Below, one piece after another: positions 23,501 to 34,797 of a stretch of 64,000 nt of DNA. Under the pieces are notes generated by a model. It did not search any database. It was not told where the DNA came from and saw only the letters and a program-made list of their open reading frames with translations. Location: positions 36,815 through 100,814 of the forward strand of contig CAJNYU010003118.1 in NCBI GenBank assembly GCA_905331475.1, written 5' to 3'. The translations under genes were made by a program, and so were the position numbers. This DNA comes from Rotaria socialis (taxonomy: Eukaryota; Rotifera; Eurotatoria; Philodinida; Philodinidae). Position 1 is the stretch's first letter. The number at the start of each line of letters is the position of its first letter.

Positions 23501-23983
23501 GAAATTTCAGAAGACCGCATATCTACATCATGTGATGAAGATGAACAGATTGCTATGATAATTGCAGAAGTGTATGGCCATATTGCTGAGATCCATCTTC
23601 GTGATAAGAAATTTGACGAAGCTTTGAAGAATGCAAGAGTCTATCTTAAACTCTCAAGACAATATCCAAAGCGCTACTTTAATTTAAGTAATAGTTTGCT
23701 ATTGATGGGAAGTGTTTATCGAAACAAGGAACTTTATCAACGAGCACTGCCTTTTTTGCGAAAAGCTCGTCATCTCAGTAGTAAATGCTCTAATGACTAT
23801 CAAACTGAACTATATCCTTACATTTATGCTGAATTAGGCATATGCTACGGCAATATGGGTGATCATCGACATCGAGTAGCGTATAAATATTATCAGCTAG
23901 CGAAAAACGCTTCTCTGAATTGTCAAAACGACAATTTTCTGCGAGACCTCGACGAAAATATAAAACATATGCAGACTCAGTAG
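20510..23983 (+). CDS. ART-TPR protein: N-terminal alpha/beta domain, mono-ADP-ribosyltransferase, long TPR array
   Basis: The single-exon gene encodes 1157 residues. Residues about 40-165 form an alpha/beta domain with alternating strands (IIVWLDL, VFLIISG, IYIFCI, VKGVFID) of a kind I associate with rotifer ART proteins; its function is unknown. The ADP-ribosyltransferase domain (about 200-405) has the complete R-S-E signature: YRGQ with R296, FFSTSTS with S323-T324-S325, and E-G-E with catalytic E376. The remainder (about 430-1150) is a long TPR array of kinesin-light-chain type with LPPNHPDLAVTYNNMA repeats. It should transfer ADP-ribose from NAD+ to proteins, with TPRs choosing the partner (inference). 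The start is the first ATG after stops in frame. The gene is a paralogue of the partial gene at 1-1712, in the same orientation. No lesion is visible. Confidence 0.92.
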   Translation: MTTEPLDPENSANIMNCENNERSYQHDVNLFYHLNDQTKNLEDCIIVWLDLQFCAKPHYIDKLRGVVNYLRIFDNTDICMQYISAIKQEQVFLIISGRTGKHIIPLVHHLSQLNSIYIFCIKDQRHITWSSNYSKVKGVFIDEDKLYDRLSKDVLLCSSQTPMSIIEYERTSHALNKDGKPLFLWSQILLQVLLRLPPSCNDKEDMINQARDQYCGNLVEQQKIDEFARIYSSDTAIKWYTRDCFVYRLVNKALRTENIDNIFLYRFFIADLYRQLERLYLSRVPDGNSSMLTCYRGQLIPINEFEKLKSSTNQHISINTFFSTSTSSSVAVNFFINGEQHDGTVCVLFEILVDITVPTKPFAHIHKWSVNSDEGEVLFTMGTIFKIESCDELDGFWHVKFTLSTEPDQELQALLKDYEIKIGETSSLLIFGEFLHKMNEFNKAERYYQILIRELPSDHVDVGMAFNNIATICTDRGEHKKAKTYLRRAFNIFRRTSSVDDLNVAEIYLNLASVYSRIDNNKAALKHEKKALQIQLRILPDNHLTLATTYNNIANTYDSLSKKTIALKYYRKARDIELQHLPPNHPDLAVTYNNMASVYIDMNDHQCAREYLNKALEIRKETLPSWHPDLADSYRLIGTLSAEADDTTDALEKYQESLRILLSTPSQALDHHRIYQLNSDIGDLLYQRQFHQSALRSYNMSLYHLNQCEFVNPFDKSIVYNNLAAVYIDMEKYNRAKNYCRKSIRAQRHCQDVEQYINRFRSRLLMAKIFHAQKSDEKALVILKQLLGQQRRLLPDSYNELYNVYETMKCIYFDKENYKKSEYYIRKSMQIHLKFMPERKLDVGFDYEALGAIYQKKSLPKKAIKCYKKAINIYLSAKPPPPSNLANAYFALGQTILSIKKYSNAKLYLIKARKLRQENQSSHDFQIAEINIELGRLEYSRNRFQMATKYYQLALSICEQQPRLVHHDLIYLHNLLGISFIGEQKYDQAMYHFQKALEISEDRISTSCDEDEQIAMIIAEVYGHIAEIHLRDKKFDEALKNARVYLKLSRQYPKRYFNLSNSLLLMGSVYRNKELYQRALPFLRKARHLSSKCSNDYQTELYPYIYAELGICYGNMGDHRHRVAYKYYQLAKNASLNCQNDNFLRDLDENIKHMQTQ

Positions 23984-24215
23984 AGAGATTTGCCAGAAAA
24001 ATGATGGCGTGTGTCAGTATGGATACTATATCTATTCACACTCAGATTCCACACCCCCGCACCCTCAAGATTTGAGAAAGCATATTTGCGAAGTAAAATA
24101 CCAAATCCTTCTTTAGAATGTGGATATAAGTAAATGGAAAGTCAATATCCAGAAAGCGTTCAAAATTGAGTAAAAATAAAATGGTACAATCATTGGTTTT
24201 CTTCATTGCGGTCTT

Positions 24216-24690
24216 TCAAGCGTTGTTTGGAATACCAACAGTCATAGAATGCACAGCAAACACATTCGCCGAAGTTAGTTCGAGTGCATCGATTCCGTTC
24301 CAGTTCAAGTCCACTTTTGTCAGAATAAATTTGGTGAAATCTATACGTTTCTTATACACCTTTTCCCCACTTATCAGACCGCGGAAAATAATTTGAGTGA
24401 ATTGTGCTAATGCACTGATCTCAATGCAGTTGACAGTGAAGAGTTTACCATCGGCATTTTTGATAATAGTGGGACTACCGTGAAGTCGAACAGTAAAAGC
24501 CACGACAGTATAACGATCAAAAAGAGGAATCAAATTGGGTTCAACTCGGTAGCTGTACTTCTGATCCATATATGTCATATTTGGCCAGATGAACCCGAAA
24601 TAAGGATTTGGAATATCATCACATTTGTCTTCAGTACGTGACAAAGACGTGAATGTAATTTTTCTTTCTAAGAGCAACGATCCTGTACAG
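24216..24690 (-). pseudogene. Secreted beta-domain gene fragment, copy 1
   Basis: The open frame has no clear initiator or signal peptide and starts after a pyrimidine tract and AG (TTTTTTTTAG, then GACTG...). It encodes KITFTS, DIPNPYFGFIWPNMTYM, a run of beta strands, and IDFTKFILTKVDLNWNGID near the C-terminus. The pattern G-F-x-W-x-N ... N-W-x-G-I-D matches a beta-sandwich module that I recall from secreted bacterial and fungal proteins. It is nearly identical to copy 2 at 26304-26662 over about 359 bp, with around a dozen differences by eye. The copies have different C-terminal tails; this one stops soon after the shared region. Missing 5' exons suggest a partial duplicate rather than an intact gene. 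Confidence 0.55.
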
Positions 24691-24818
24691 TCTAAAAAAA
24701 ACGGTTTTTACCCGACTTAAAAAATGTTTAGCACTTTTCTTAACCAAAACAAGATCCTCACCGACTGTGCCTTTTTTTTAGACACCATACGCAAAAATGG
24801 CGTTCTGTTAACAAATTG

Positions 24819-24905
24819 AAAAACTTTCGAAGTTCAACAGACTGCCTGGAGGTTTTAAAACAAAACCTCCAGAAATTTGAATTGAACTCCGAAGGTTTTG
24901 TAGTT
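24819..24905. repeat. Two-part hairpin
   Basis: CTGGAGGTTTT and AAAACCTCCAG are separated by six bases. Outside them AACTTTCGAAGTTCAA pairs imperfectly with TTGAACTCCGAAGGTT. It could be a decayed small inverted-repeat element. Confidence 0.5.
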
Positions 24906-25306
24906 TTCCAGCAAGTTTTTATTTCCTATAAGAATCGAAAAAAGTTCAGCGGTAAAGCATCATTGCGTATAACAGGAGGAAGATCCTTTTTTTATTTTAG
25001 TAACGTGTTAAACATTTTTGAGTTCGGTAACAAAATAATTCTTTTTATAGGATATGCAATTATTTACAAAAGGTCTAAAATTTTTAAAGTAATTATTCAC
25101 AGATCAATTCAGAGCTTTAAAACCAGCATTCATGTATAATGTTAGACGTGCAATTGGAATTGAGTTATTGAACACTGCTTCAAATGTTCACGTATTCACT
25201 TGTTCACATACTGTGCTCAGATATTTCAATGTTCCGTCTCAGCGGCACCCTTACCATGATGTATAGACTACAGTTTACTTTGAGAGAAAGTATCTGGATG
25301 TCTCAC

Positions 25307-26091
25307 ATAGGCATGCACCGAACACGGGTACAAACCAGGTAGTTCTGGTCAGTACTTTTCTGGTTCGGTCATACCGGGTGCCCGGTACTACCCGGGTTTC
25401 ACCATACCCAGATTCGGTACTGAGATTCGCTGATCTACTTATTCGTATCCTTCGAAGCATAGAAATGAATAATAAATAGCACCTATGGATATATAGTAGG
25501 TGATAAAAGATGAATTCATGTCAAAGATCCTTTACCTTGCTCAACCTATCATAGTTAATGTCATTTATCAGGAACGGATACAGTTAAATGAGCTTCTCTT
25601 AATATTTATCCTGGACTCAAATACAAGAAATCATCGAATGGTTCTCCTTATTAAGTTTTCCGGAAATGCAGATATATGATCTTTTCCATCGGTCTACTAA
25701 CAATATCAATACTAATAATGCTAATATCGATATCAAAAATACTAAATTGTATCGGTATTGGTAGTATTCGAATTCTCACATCCCTACTTAGACTATCAGA
25801 AGGATCATCTCAATAAGGAGAACCATTCGACGATTTCCTGTAGTTGAGTCCACGAGAAATATTCATAAAAGCTCATTTAATTGTGTACTTTTCTGATAAA
25901 TAAGATTATCTATGATACATTGAGGAAAAGACCATAAACCTTAGAAATAGAATCATTTATTATTATCGATCTATAGGTATTATTTGTTATTCATTTCTAT
26001 GCTTCGAAGGATACGAATAAGTAGATCCTCGAATTCCAGTACCGAATCCGGGTATGACCGAACCCGGGTAGTTCGGGTTCGGTGCATACAT
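25307..26091. mobile_element. Fold-back (long inverted repeat) element, about 785 bp
   Basis: The left arm (about 25307-25654) begins GCATGCACCGAAC and the right arm (about 25814-26091) ends GTTCGGTGCATAC. The arms match in inverted order over most of their length, including CCCGGGT clusters, TTATTCGTATCCTTCGAAGC and its complement, and AATGGTTCTCCTTAT and its complement. A central AT-rich spacer of about 160 bp separates them. No coding capacity exists. Both flanks contain ACATA next to the ends, but I cannot settle a target duplication. It lies exactly between the two copies of the duplicated beta-domain gene. Confidence 0.75.
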
Positions 26092-26137
26092 AATCTCACT
26101 CGAGTATGTTAAAAGTTAAATATCTGAATTAGAAGCT

Positions 26138-26745
26138 TCAAATATTAAATAACCTAAGTTTAAGTGCAGGTCTTGCACGGGTGAGACGAAACCAAGGGAA
26201 GGCTCGCGCCCTGAAAAACTTCATGAGTAAATTAAACCATATCGTACTTTTATTTTTGATTTCTGGAACTCCGCTGGTTGAGGCGGCATTCACAACACCA
26301 GTAGTAATAGAATGTACAGCAAACACATTCGCCGAAGTTAGTTCGAGTGCATCGATTCCGTTCCAGTTCAAGTCCACTTTTGTCAGAATAAATTTGGTGA
26401 AATCTATACGTTTCTTATACACCTTTTCCCCACTTATCAGACCGCGGAAAATAATTTGAGTGAATTGTGCTAATGCACTGATCTCAATGCAGTTGATAGT
26501 AAAGAGCATACCATCGCCTCTTTTAATAATAGTGGGACTACCGTGAAGTCGAACAGTAAAAGCCACGACAGTATAACGATCAAAAAGAGGAATCAAATTG
26601 GGTTCAACTCGGTAGCTGTACTTCTGCTCCATATATGTCATATTTGGCCAGATGAACCCGGCGTATGATTCTGGTATATCGCCATGCCTTTCTTCAGAAT
26701 GTGGGATACCAGTGAATGTGATTTTGGTTTGTGTCGGAGGTGCAC
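26138..26745 (-). CDS. Secreted beta-domain gene, copy 2, last exon; 5' exons unresolved
   Basis: The exon begins after CTTCGATAG (acceptor ending 26746) and runs open to the stop at 26138, about 202 codons. It encodes KITFTGIP, DIPESYAGFIWPNMTYM, the shared beta strands and VDLNWNGIDALEL, then a tail different from copy 1 that ends RARPALKLRLFNI. The domain resembles the G-F-x-W-x-N ... N-W-x-G-I-D beta-sandwich of secreted proteins. A stretch just upstream (26760-26820, minus) reads HIHDKVLITVKGNVTYETS and could be part of another exon, but no phase-compatible junction was found. Copy 2 carries more of the structure than copy 1 and may be the donor. Its function is unknown. Confidence 0.5.
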
Positions 26746-27377
26746 CTATCGAAGTGAAGTTTCATAAGTGACATTGCCTTTCACCGTAATTAAAACTTTA
26801 TCATGAATATGTATGTTTGACTGAAAAGAATACTTATATCTGTCACATCATGTACGAAAATATCATGATATAACATGAATAAAAGAGCTCGTTGTCTCTT
26901 CTAGTCTAATTGGACTAGTATATCTACCTGTACAGAACCTAAGCAGAGTGCGCATGGTTCGCATCCCATAATGAGCACACCTTTTTTTTGTAATACTAAT
27001 ATAAGATATCCTATTCAACCGAGTCATCTTACTACACACTCTCCCTGCCACTAAAATTATTTTTGCCTGAATTTCTATTAGGAGCACGGATTTCCCGATT
27101 CAAAGACCATATCGCATAAATTATTTTGGAACTTGAAGATTTTTTGCCGAATATAATGTCTGCGGGTTTCGCCTCGTAACAGTAGAACCATTGTTATCTT
27201 TTGCGTTTGACTTACGTACTATTTCGTACCAAAAAGGAGCGCTCTATATTAAAAATTAATGTGCACTGTTGGATCGAACTGTTTGGGTTCAGAAAACTAT
27301 AAAAAGCCATTGGTTGGAAATTAAGGAATACTAATGATCGTGAAACTCTTTTAGTTTTTTGTGAAGAAGTTGCAAAT
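26746..27377. other. Possible 5' part of the beta-domain gene, otherwise intergenic
   Basis: It contains the HIHDKVLITV-encoding stretch mentioned for the preceding gene and the 3' flank of the WWE-ART gene. Nothing else is supported. Confidence 0.4.
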
Positions 27378-29289
27378 CTATACAATACTTTTTTTGTCTA
27401 TTGATTGTGCAAAGTTTGTATTGACAGCTTTGGAGCTATTGTCATGTGCATTACTGACAGGTACAGAGATAGGTAGCGCTCTTTTTAATTTGAACGGTTC
27501 TCCAAGCAACTTTTGTTCTGGTTCGACTTGTTTAAGTTGAACAATGTGAAGATCTGGCGATGGGTTGATCTGATCAACGACTTGAAAGTAGGTACCTGGC
27601 AGAAGTAGAATTTCATCTTCATTCTGATAATATGAGTGATTACGAATATTTTTGCCATTATACGCTTGGATGCTAAAAAGTGTCCTCGTGTTGGTCGTAC
27701 CCAAATAGGTGTTCGATTCAAGAACACTGAGCGACTGAGTACAGGAAGAGAAAGCCCACCATGCAACATGTGTACCTGATTTGTAATCTTCAAACCTTTT
27801 CTTAATACCTCGCCATAAAACTTCACCTTCAACGTCTGGGAGTTTGAACAAAGCAGTTAAGAAGAGTTTGAGATACGAAAACCATATCGGAAGGCTTTCA
27901 CGGCACTTATTTCTAAGAGCGGCATTTAATTTATGATACAAAGCGTCAGGCCACTCCATTGTATATAAGTATATAGAAGCAGATTCATCAGTGCTAAGCG
28001 AATCCATTGGATCCTTAAGTATTATTCAAATATGAAGAGGCATACATGAGTTTTATTTTCTATGTACCAGATCATCCTCTCTAACAGTAAGACGTTATTA
28101 GTGAATAACTGCTACAGTTTTGTTTCGCGATCCATGCATGTCGCTCGATATCTTCAATGAAAGGAACAAGAGGTTCACACGCTTCTTCAAGTGACACTGG
28201 GGGATAATGTTCATATCCGGTGATAGGCTGAAGCAGTTGTTTAGGCTCCTTTTCGAGGTCACCGAGCAAGCGTGGATTATATAACTGATGATGTCGCCTC
28301 GGTATGCGAAGAGCTGGACGAGGAGCAGGGCGACCAGAAGGGGGACGTGGTATTTTCTCCATTAATGGACTATTCAGACGAGTTGCACAGTGCTGATCTT
28401 CCATAATGATTACACGCGCATCCATCTGCCGTACAGCAATATCTGCATATGGACGTAATTCGAGGTACTTCCCAGGCCTTCCATCCTGCCCTTCAATCGT
28501 TTCGTGATCTAAACCTGAAGACAAATATATGATTAAAAAAAGAGTATATCACTCAGTCAAAAACAACATAGCATTGAACATATTAGGTTTAATTTTCTTT
28601 CATACGTACATGTGTATGGGTTTCGATATCGATATTGGTGAGTGCTGCTCCGAATATGGATGGAGTTATATGCTTACATGGGCATGAATCTGGTGAGTAG
28701 TCAAATCAGGTAGATGGAGGACAGTTATATGCAAGAAAGAGGTAATTTTTTCCTGTTGATATGAGTAGGGTGCGGGTGAGGGAAGAGAGAGAACAACTGT
28801 GGGCTGATTGGTTCTGTGCGTTGTTGTTTATTGGCCATGATGGTGTAAATACATGATGATGCCTTATTTTCCCTACTTGCATTTACCTATGTGAAATATA
28901 GTCGTGTGGTTTCTGTTGTGCAGGGTTAATTTAATTGCTAATGGCGAGAGTAGGCGTGGGTGTACCTTAAGGTATGGTCGGTATAGAACATAGCTGTTTA
29001 CGCTAATATTACCTTCATTGTTTTTCAATCGCTTGACGGGTCTTCGTTTTGAGGGATCACTAATCGAGATTTGTATATTCTGTTGAAAGTCAATGAAATA
29101 ATTCTTCAAAACAGCACACGTTTGTTGGCCCATGAAGGCTTTTTCAATAATCTGATTTTCCTCTTGGGAATAACGGCGCCATTCAGGTGGTTCAGATTTT
29201 GAAAAAGGATTCGGGTTCGATTGCCACATCCATTGTCTGCAGGTAGAAAATTCATCATAGCGAATTGCATTCTTTTTCATGAAAAGCAT
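27378..29289 (-). CDS. WWE domain mono-ADP-ribosyltransferase, three exons
   Basis: Exons 29289-29013, 28514-28094 and 27993-27378 join in phase and encode 437 residues. Exon 1 carries a WWE domain (about 18-90): W20 and W22 in QWMWQSNPNPF, W37 in PEWRRYS, then a YFIDFQQNIQISI strand and KRRPVKR. WWE domains bind ADP-ribose chains. Exon 2 is a Pro/Arg-rich linker that leads to RHAWIAKQN. Exon 3 is the R-S-E ART domain: WRG with R294, SSCTQS at 315-320, and E358-D-E360. The last junction (donor GTCTTA at 28093, acceptor CGCTTAG at 27994) yields SLITTDESA, matching the family's GLTxDES strand. Intron 1 is 498 bp, long for this genome. The likely role is ADP-ribose-dependent modification of proteins. 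An additional 5' exon cannot be excluded. Confidence 0.87.
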
Positions 29290-32200
29290 TTCTATTGAAA
29301 GTGATAGTCACTGCTGCCTATTGATTGATCTGAAAGAACCAGTAAAGAAATTTTTCATCTAACGAACTAAAAGAGCTTAAGTTTATAGGTCAGATGACAA
29401 GAAAAATATCATTCCGCTGACTTAGGGTGGGATTTAGGTACCGGTCTCCTGTTCGTCCACACCGGTACTCACACACCCTGCATGGGGAGTTTAAATGATT
29501 AAACGAAAGAAACTCTGAGCTAGGTCGCCCTTTTTCCCAGAGCTACAGCTAGTAATGGTTATAGGAAAAAAAGTGGCTTTCGAAACTGTCTTCGAAGAGC
29601 ATCATATACTGCAAGGTATAGCCGAAAGGCAAGTATATATTATTTTCTTCTTCTTTCTTTCTAGCGTCCACGGGAATACTTCTAACAGTTCCAACTCTGG
29701 AGACGTGGAGCTTTGAGGCGGCTCAGGTCAGGTCTCAGAAGGGTAGATACTTATCAGGTCTTCTACTCAACGATCGATAGGCGTAGAGCTGGAACTGTAA
29801 TACAGTTACAAATGTGTTAATATAATATTTGGAACGTAATTGATTATACCTATCTGATTGCGCATGCTCTCTAAAAGAAAGGTATTCTGGAGAACAGATT
29901 CAAGTAAGTATCCGAGTCTGAGGAAACTTATTTTCACCCATTTCCAAGAATACCTTTGTTTTTAGAGAGTAGCTGGCTGACTACGTATACTTGTGTGTAC
30001 ACAGCCACTTCCAAAATTTAACCGTATTAAAAGACTCATCACGTACGCCTAGCCACAAAGAAATGCGTTCATTAAATGGATGTTCGCGTAGATTGAATGG
30101 AGACTGATACTAATAGCTATATTTATTTTCATTTACACCCTCAATAAAATCTATACTTGCACTGTGTTTATGTTTCCATTTTATCGGTAGTAATGTCAAA
30201 CATCAGAAAGATCATAAAAAAATATTTTGATGTTTGTTTATTCAAGTCTTTGACGCTAGTACATGTTTTACGTTTCGATGTGAGTAGGAGAAGCCATCTA
30301 AGCTACTGAGAAACAGAAATATTCAGTATTTTTGTAGCTATTCACTGAAAATTCTCATTGTAAAACCTGCCATAATTCCAACAGGGTTCAAATCTCCTTA
30401 GATTGTCTATATGATTCTAGACAAAAGTAAATTTTAAGATGTTGTTCGAAATGTTTGAAAAGTGCAGCAATATTATGTGATATCTCGGCATCATTTCCAA
30501 TCAAGCACAGTGATTTGCCATCGACTAGCTTCATTCGATGTCATTTACTGTTAAATTCGTTACAAAGTTTAAACAACAGGTTAAGTGTTAGGGTATTCAT
30601 AGATGAAATGAAGGCCCACTCACCCACATATTTATGTTACGACTCCAGAAGTGTTTGAACTTTTCGAAGCTTTACTATGGTATCATGAGTGAAAGTTTCA
30701 TTGTAAAATCAACTCTACTGGTAAACAGCTTTGCTCTCTCATTTTCTGTTCCAGGAATATACAAAAAAGTTGTTCCTAGTAAGTCAGTTGATTGTTATAT
30801 TTATGCTCATACATCTTATCATGTTTTACATTTTTCTTGTCGCTTCATAATATTCCTTACATATACTTACTTACACTGAAAATATAACTTCAAAGTTTGC
30901 TGATCGTTGTGATTTGATCAATCTCTGAATATATTTGGTTTAGATTGCTGAGTGAAATTTGCAGTTTTTTCATCACTACCGTTTTGTCTCAAGTGTAGCC
31001 TTTTTTCGTGACGCTTACTTTCATCCTTACTTTATATTATCAATGGCACATGGAGACGTGTGCGAGGTTTCTACTATCTAATGGAATTACGCATGTGTAG
31101 TGAAAAAGAAAAGCAGAAAAAGGACAACAATAGTCGTCGGCAACATTTAAAAATCATCAGGGTCTTTCGATTCCTATAACTAAAATGCTAGACAGATCTT
31201 TCCTGTTGTTTTGATTTCTAAGCAATCTAGTTCTCTTTGTGGCGCTCACCATGGCCACGTTGCTATCATGAAATACCTAATTTAAGTTTAAATATAAATA
31301 CAACTTCGACTTTGCAATATCAGCTTGAAAATAAAACAGTGACTCATACAGCTACGACAAAAACGTAAAAGATACTGTAAAATAATGGACAAACAATAGA
31401 CATCGTTTTTTAATGGGTTATTGGAAAATTGTTCCATTATTTGGAAGATGATACATTAAAATGCATGAAATTCCCAAGATTGAAAAGATAGGGTCTAGAA
31501 ACCGTAATTCGCCTATGTCTGTCGGCCTGTAACAGTGACAAAAAATGACTATTTTAATGTCACAAATCTTAGGTGGATACAAGGGAAAACACGTGAAACA
31601 GTTGCCTTTCCTTAGTAACGGAGCCAGGGAAGAGGTTAGAGTGAGCCCCTTTCTGGAACTATGAGTCTGTTATCGCAAAATTTATGAGTCATGCCTTCTA
31701 GTAGCTGGGTGGGGATCAATCGCAACATCGCCCCCACCACCAGGAGATTTTTAAAACATGTACTTTATTGTTTAGGCTGATTGAGCTTCTGATGCCAAGC
31801 CTACAGTCGGGGTTCAGCCACTGCACGGCTCCTTGTCTTCTGGCTTGACTTTACATGTGTTTTGTTAAATGCTTGTTCTTGGAAATTTTTTTTTTCCGTC
31901 CCATTATTACTCTCCTTTCATTTACTTATCGAGCTCTGTTGTGGCTCTGTTCACCTTATCCACCTGTTCCTATGAAAATTCCAGCATAATTTTCTGAGAA
32001 AATTAACCAAGTTTCTTCCCCGACCTTGCAGTTGCACGTGCAATCACGCTAGTCTAGCGTCAAGAGAATTGATTCTCGATTCACATTACCTTAGATATGG
32101 GTATAGAAATCATTATCTACATCACACTTCAACTGCCACATCCAGATCTAGATTTACATCCTCATCCTCACGTTTGACTTAATTTTTTCGTTGCGGATTC

Positions 32201-33008
32201 CGACTCAACTGGACGAATTCCTGGTATAATTATTTTCTGATACATGTGTAGTTCTTGGTAGATTAGAACATCTTCAAAATGTTTTTACGAAGATTGTTGA
32301 TAGGGCACTCCTACCAGCTGTTCTTTATTCATTTATATTACCGGCTTTTCATTTTAGAATGATGTTCAATAAAATTTATGCTACTCTACAATGGGTAAAT
32401 TTTATTTACTTTCATTAGCTAACGATCAAGGTACATACATATATATGCAATCGATCTCAGAACGTCTTCTTTCAATGTCTATCAATGAAAACCATGTTAC
32501 CTTCGATTGAAACTGCTAACGGCTTTAATGTAATGCGTCACCAATCATTAAACAAACTGACTAGTAAAGACCATCAGATAGCTTCGCGAATAGTTAAATT
32601 TGACAAAAGTTTTAGCAATAGTCAATCGATGACTTATTTCGAGACAAAATTATGGCAATATACGAATTAAAATGAAATACTGGGTCATATGGCAGCGAAT
32701 GCACCATCAAAAACAGAATAAGTATAAAGAACGGCAACAGTACGAAATTAAACTGTTTTATTTTGAGATACATAGAACAATATATAACAAGCTTGGGCAC
32801 TCACTTTGAATACTGATAACGAACAAAAATGCCTGTATCTATAGATCGGGAAACTCTGGAGAAAAATTAGCCAGTCGCTTCCACCAACTAGTGAAAATTA
32901 ATTAAACTGAACTAGAAACACAGCAAAATTTAATAAAACTCATCAACTAGAATGATCGACTTCAGGATGTGGTTGTGGTGACCATAGGATAGGGAATTAT
33001 CAAACGCT
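29290..33008. other. Intergenic, 3.7 kb
   Basis: No gene was accepted. Features seen are an imperfect inverted repeat, about 24 bp per arm, at 29866-29888 and 29947-29970 (GCTCTCTAAAAGAAAGG and its complement), telomere-like fragments near 29430-29485, and generic AT-rich DNA. Open frames at 30455-30879 and 32485-32800 show no family residues. Confidence 0.5.
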
Positions 33009-33025
33009 CCCCCACACCCACACCC
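33009..33025 (-). repeat. Telomere-like tract
   Basis: CCCCACACCCACACCC: C-rich strand of the TGTGGG unit, about 60 bp outside the left end of the TA-flanked element. Confidence 0.6.
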
Positions 33026-33088
33026 TCTATTATTCTACTATGTTGTTTGCGGCTTCAATAAATATTTTCGATTAAATTCATTTATATA

Positions 33089-34639
33089 CCCAAGTGAGCA
33101 AAAGACTGGTTAAATGACTAGTCTTTTTTCTAGCCAAGTTGACCCGTCCCGTCTAGTCTTTGTCTCAAAAACTACTCGTCCACGACTAGTTCGAGTTTTT
33201 ATCCGTCATGCATACACGTCCTAGTACTCTGATTGACGACTAGTCATAAAATCTAATAAGAGTAGTAGTGACGAGTGTCCCTGTCGCCCGTCCGAAAATG
33301 ATCTATGAATGAAAAATTAAGGGCGTCTGGGACGAGTATACAACTAGCTGTAGCCTTATATAGTGGACGAGTCTGAACTAGTCTGAATGAAAAGATGTAA
33401 GGATGAAGATTAGATTCGAACATGTATACAATGTGATACTTACCCGTCGCCAGAACCATTGAGCCATATGATCGTGAAGTCATATTCTACACACTCATGA
33501 TCATTCTAAGATGTTATTTAATACAATTTTTACTCTGAATTTTTTATTTTATGTATCAATAAAAATAATCTTTTACCGAAACGTGATTACTTTAGATAAC
33601 ATTGAATAAAAATAAATTAAGAAGATTTTATAATTTTTTCGAGAAATTTATTTTGATTTATAAGCAAGTGCGATTAATTATTTGGGTTTTAAAAACATTA
33701 ATTTGAGTATAAAAATTAAAATAATTTATACCGGGAAGAAGCTAATTTTTTTCATATTATTTTTTAGGTTAGTTTTAAATTAAAATCACCGTATATTCAT
33801 CTAATAATAAAAATTATTTTTGGTTTATTTTAAATTATTAGAATTGATATTTAAAATATACTAACATAATAGTATTATATGAAAAGATTTAGATGCTTCT
33901 CAATTTTTTTAAATTTAGTACATCTCTTATTTTGAAAAAAAATATATAAATTAGCACTCCCAGATACGAGATGAATTTTGTTGTTAGTACTAACCCCTAC
34001 TATTTTATGTTTTGATACACTCTTAAACTTTTAGCATATGCTAATGCAAAATAAAATAGAATATATCAAGACAGGGATGCATGCAATATATTAAATCTTT
34101 TCGAATGCACTATTGATTACAGCAGACTCTCTAATTGTCCTTTTAGCTAGAAAAAAATTCGATAAGCATTGAGTAAAATAAATACTTCTTAACAACGGAC
34201 TAGTCATGAGGTGTCCAAAAGATGCTTCAGACTAGTCAATACCGTTTACGTCGGCTTGTTTCTCATTTTCTATGCATGGATGGGAGTCAATATATAAGTT
34301 TAGACTATATATACTTACGGCAGTCTATCTCAGTATCCTAGACTGCCGTCAGGATGTCCGCCATGTCTTGAACACTGTTGGGCTGGATGTTCAAATCCAC
34401 CGTGTAACCTCTGTTTTAATCTTCTTACTAGTCTGGCCTAGGTCAACAGACAACACGGACTAGACATGACTGGGCTCAAGGACATTTCAGACTATTACAG
34501 ACGTGTTTGCAAGACACTCCTCATTAAGCTGACTAGACAAGACGGGTATGCAAGACGTTTCAGACTAGACTTGACGGCAGCTACGGACATTTCTGACTAG
34601 TCATGTCGGCAGTCTCCCTTCATTTTTTGCTTACTTGGG
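33089..34639. mobile_element. Non-autonomous TA-flanked DNA transposon, 1551 bp, with subterminal ACTAGTC arrays
   Basis: The left end CCCAAGTGAGCAAAA is matched by the right end TTTTTGCTTACTTGGG, and each end is bordered by TA (33087-33088 and 34640-34641), as expected for a TA target duplication. Both subterminal regions (33105-33370 and 34195-34620) carry repeated GACTAGTC or GTCTAGTC and GACGAGT-like motifs in both orientations, possible transposase binding sites. The centre is very AT-rich. No transposase frame is seen. TA duplication is typical of Tc1/mariner, but the terminal sequence is not diagnostic. Confidence 0.8.
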
Positions 34640-34797
34640 TACTTTGATACTACACATGAAACAATGTAAACAATAGTGCGCATTGAATAGCTAAGACCAG
34701 TCAATGAAAATCGATCCGTAGCATGCGATAGCAATGGATAATAATAAGAATAAATGCAGTCACATCGAGTAATCTTTTCATTTCATTCAATCTAACG

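Noticed and set aside
27995-28093. Apparent frameshift between the second and third WWE-ART exons
   Set aside because: The obvious acceptor at 28014 gives no phase-compatible donor, but donor 28093 with acceptor 27994 joins in phase and restores the family motif TTDES, so the gene is intact.
30383-30396. tRNA B-box-like GGGTTCAAATC
   Set aside because: No A-box or cloverleaf stems at the right distance.
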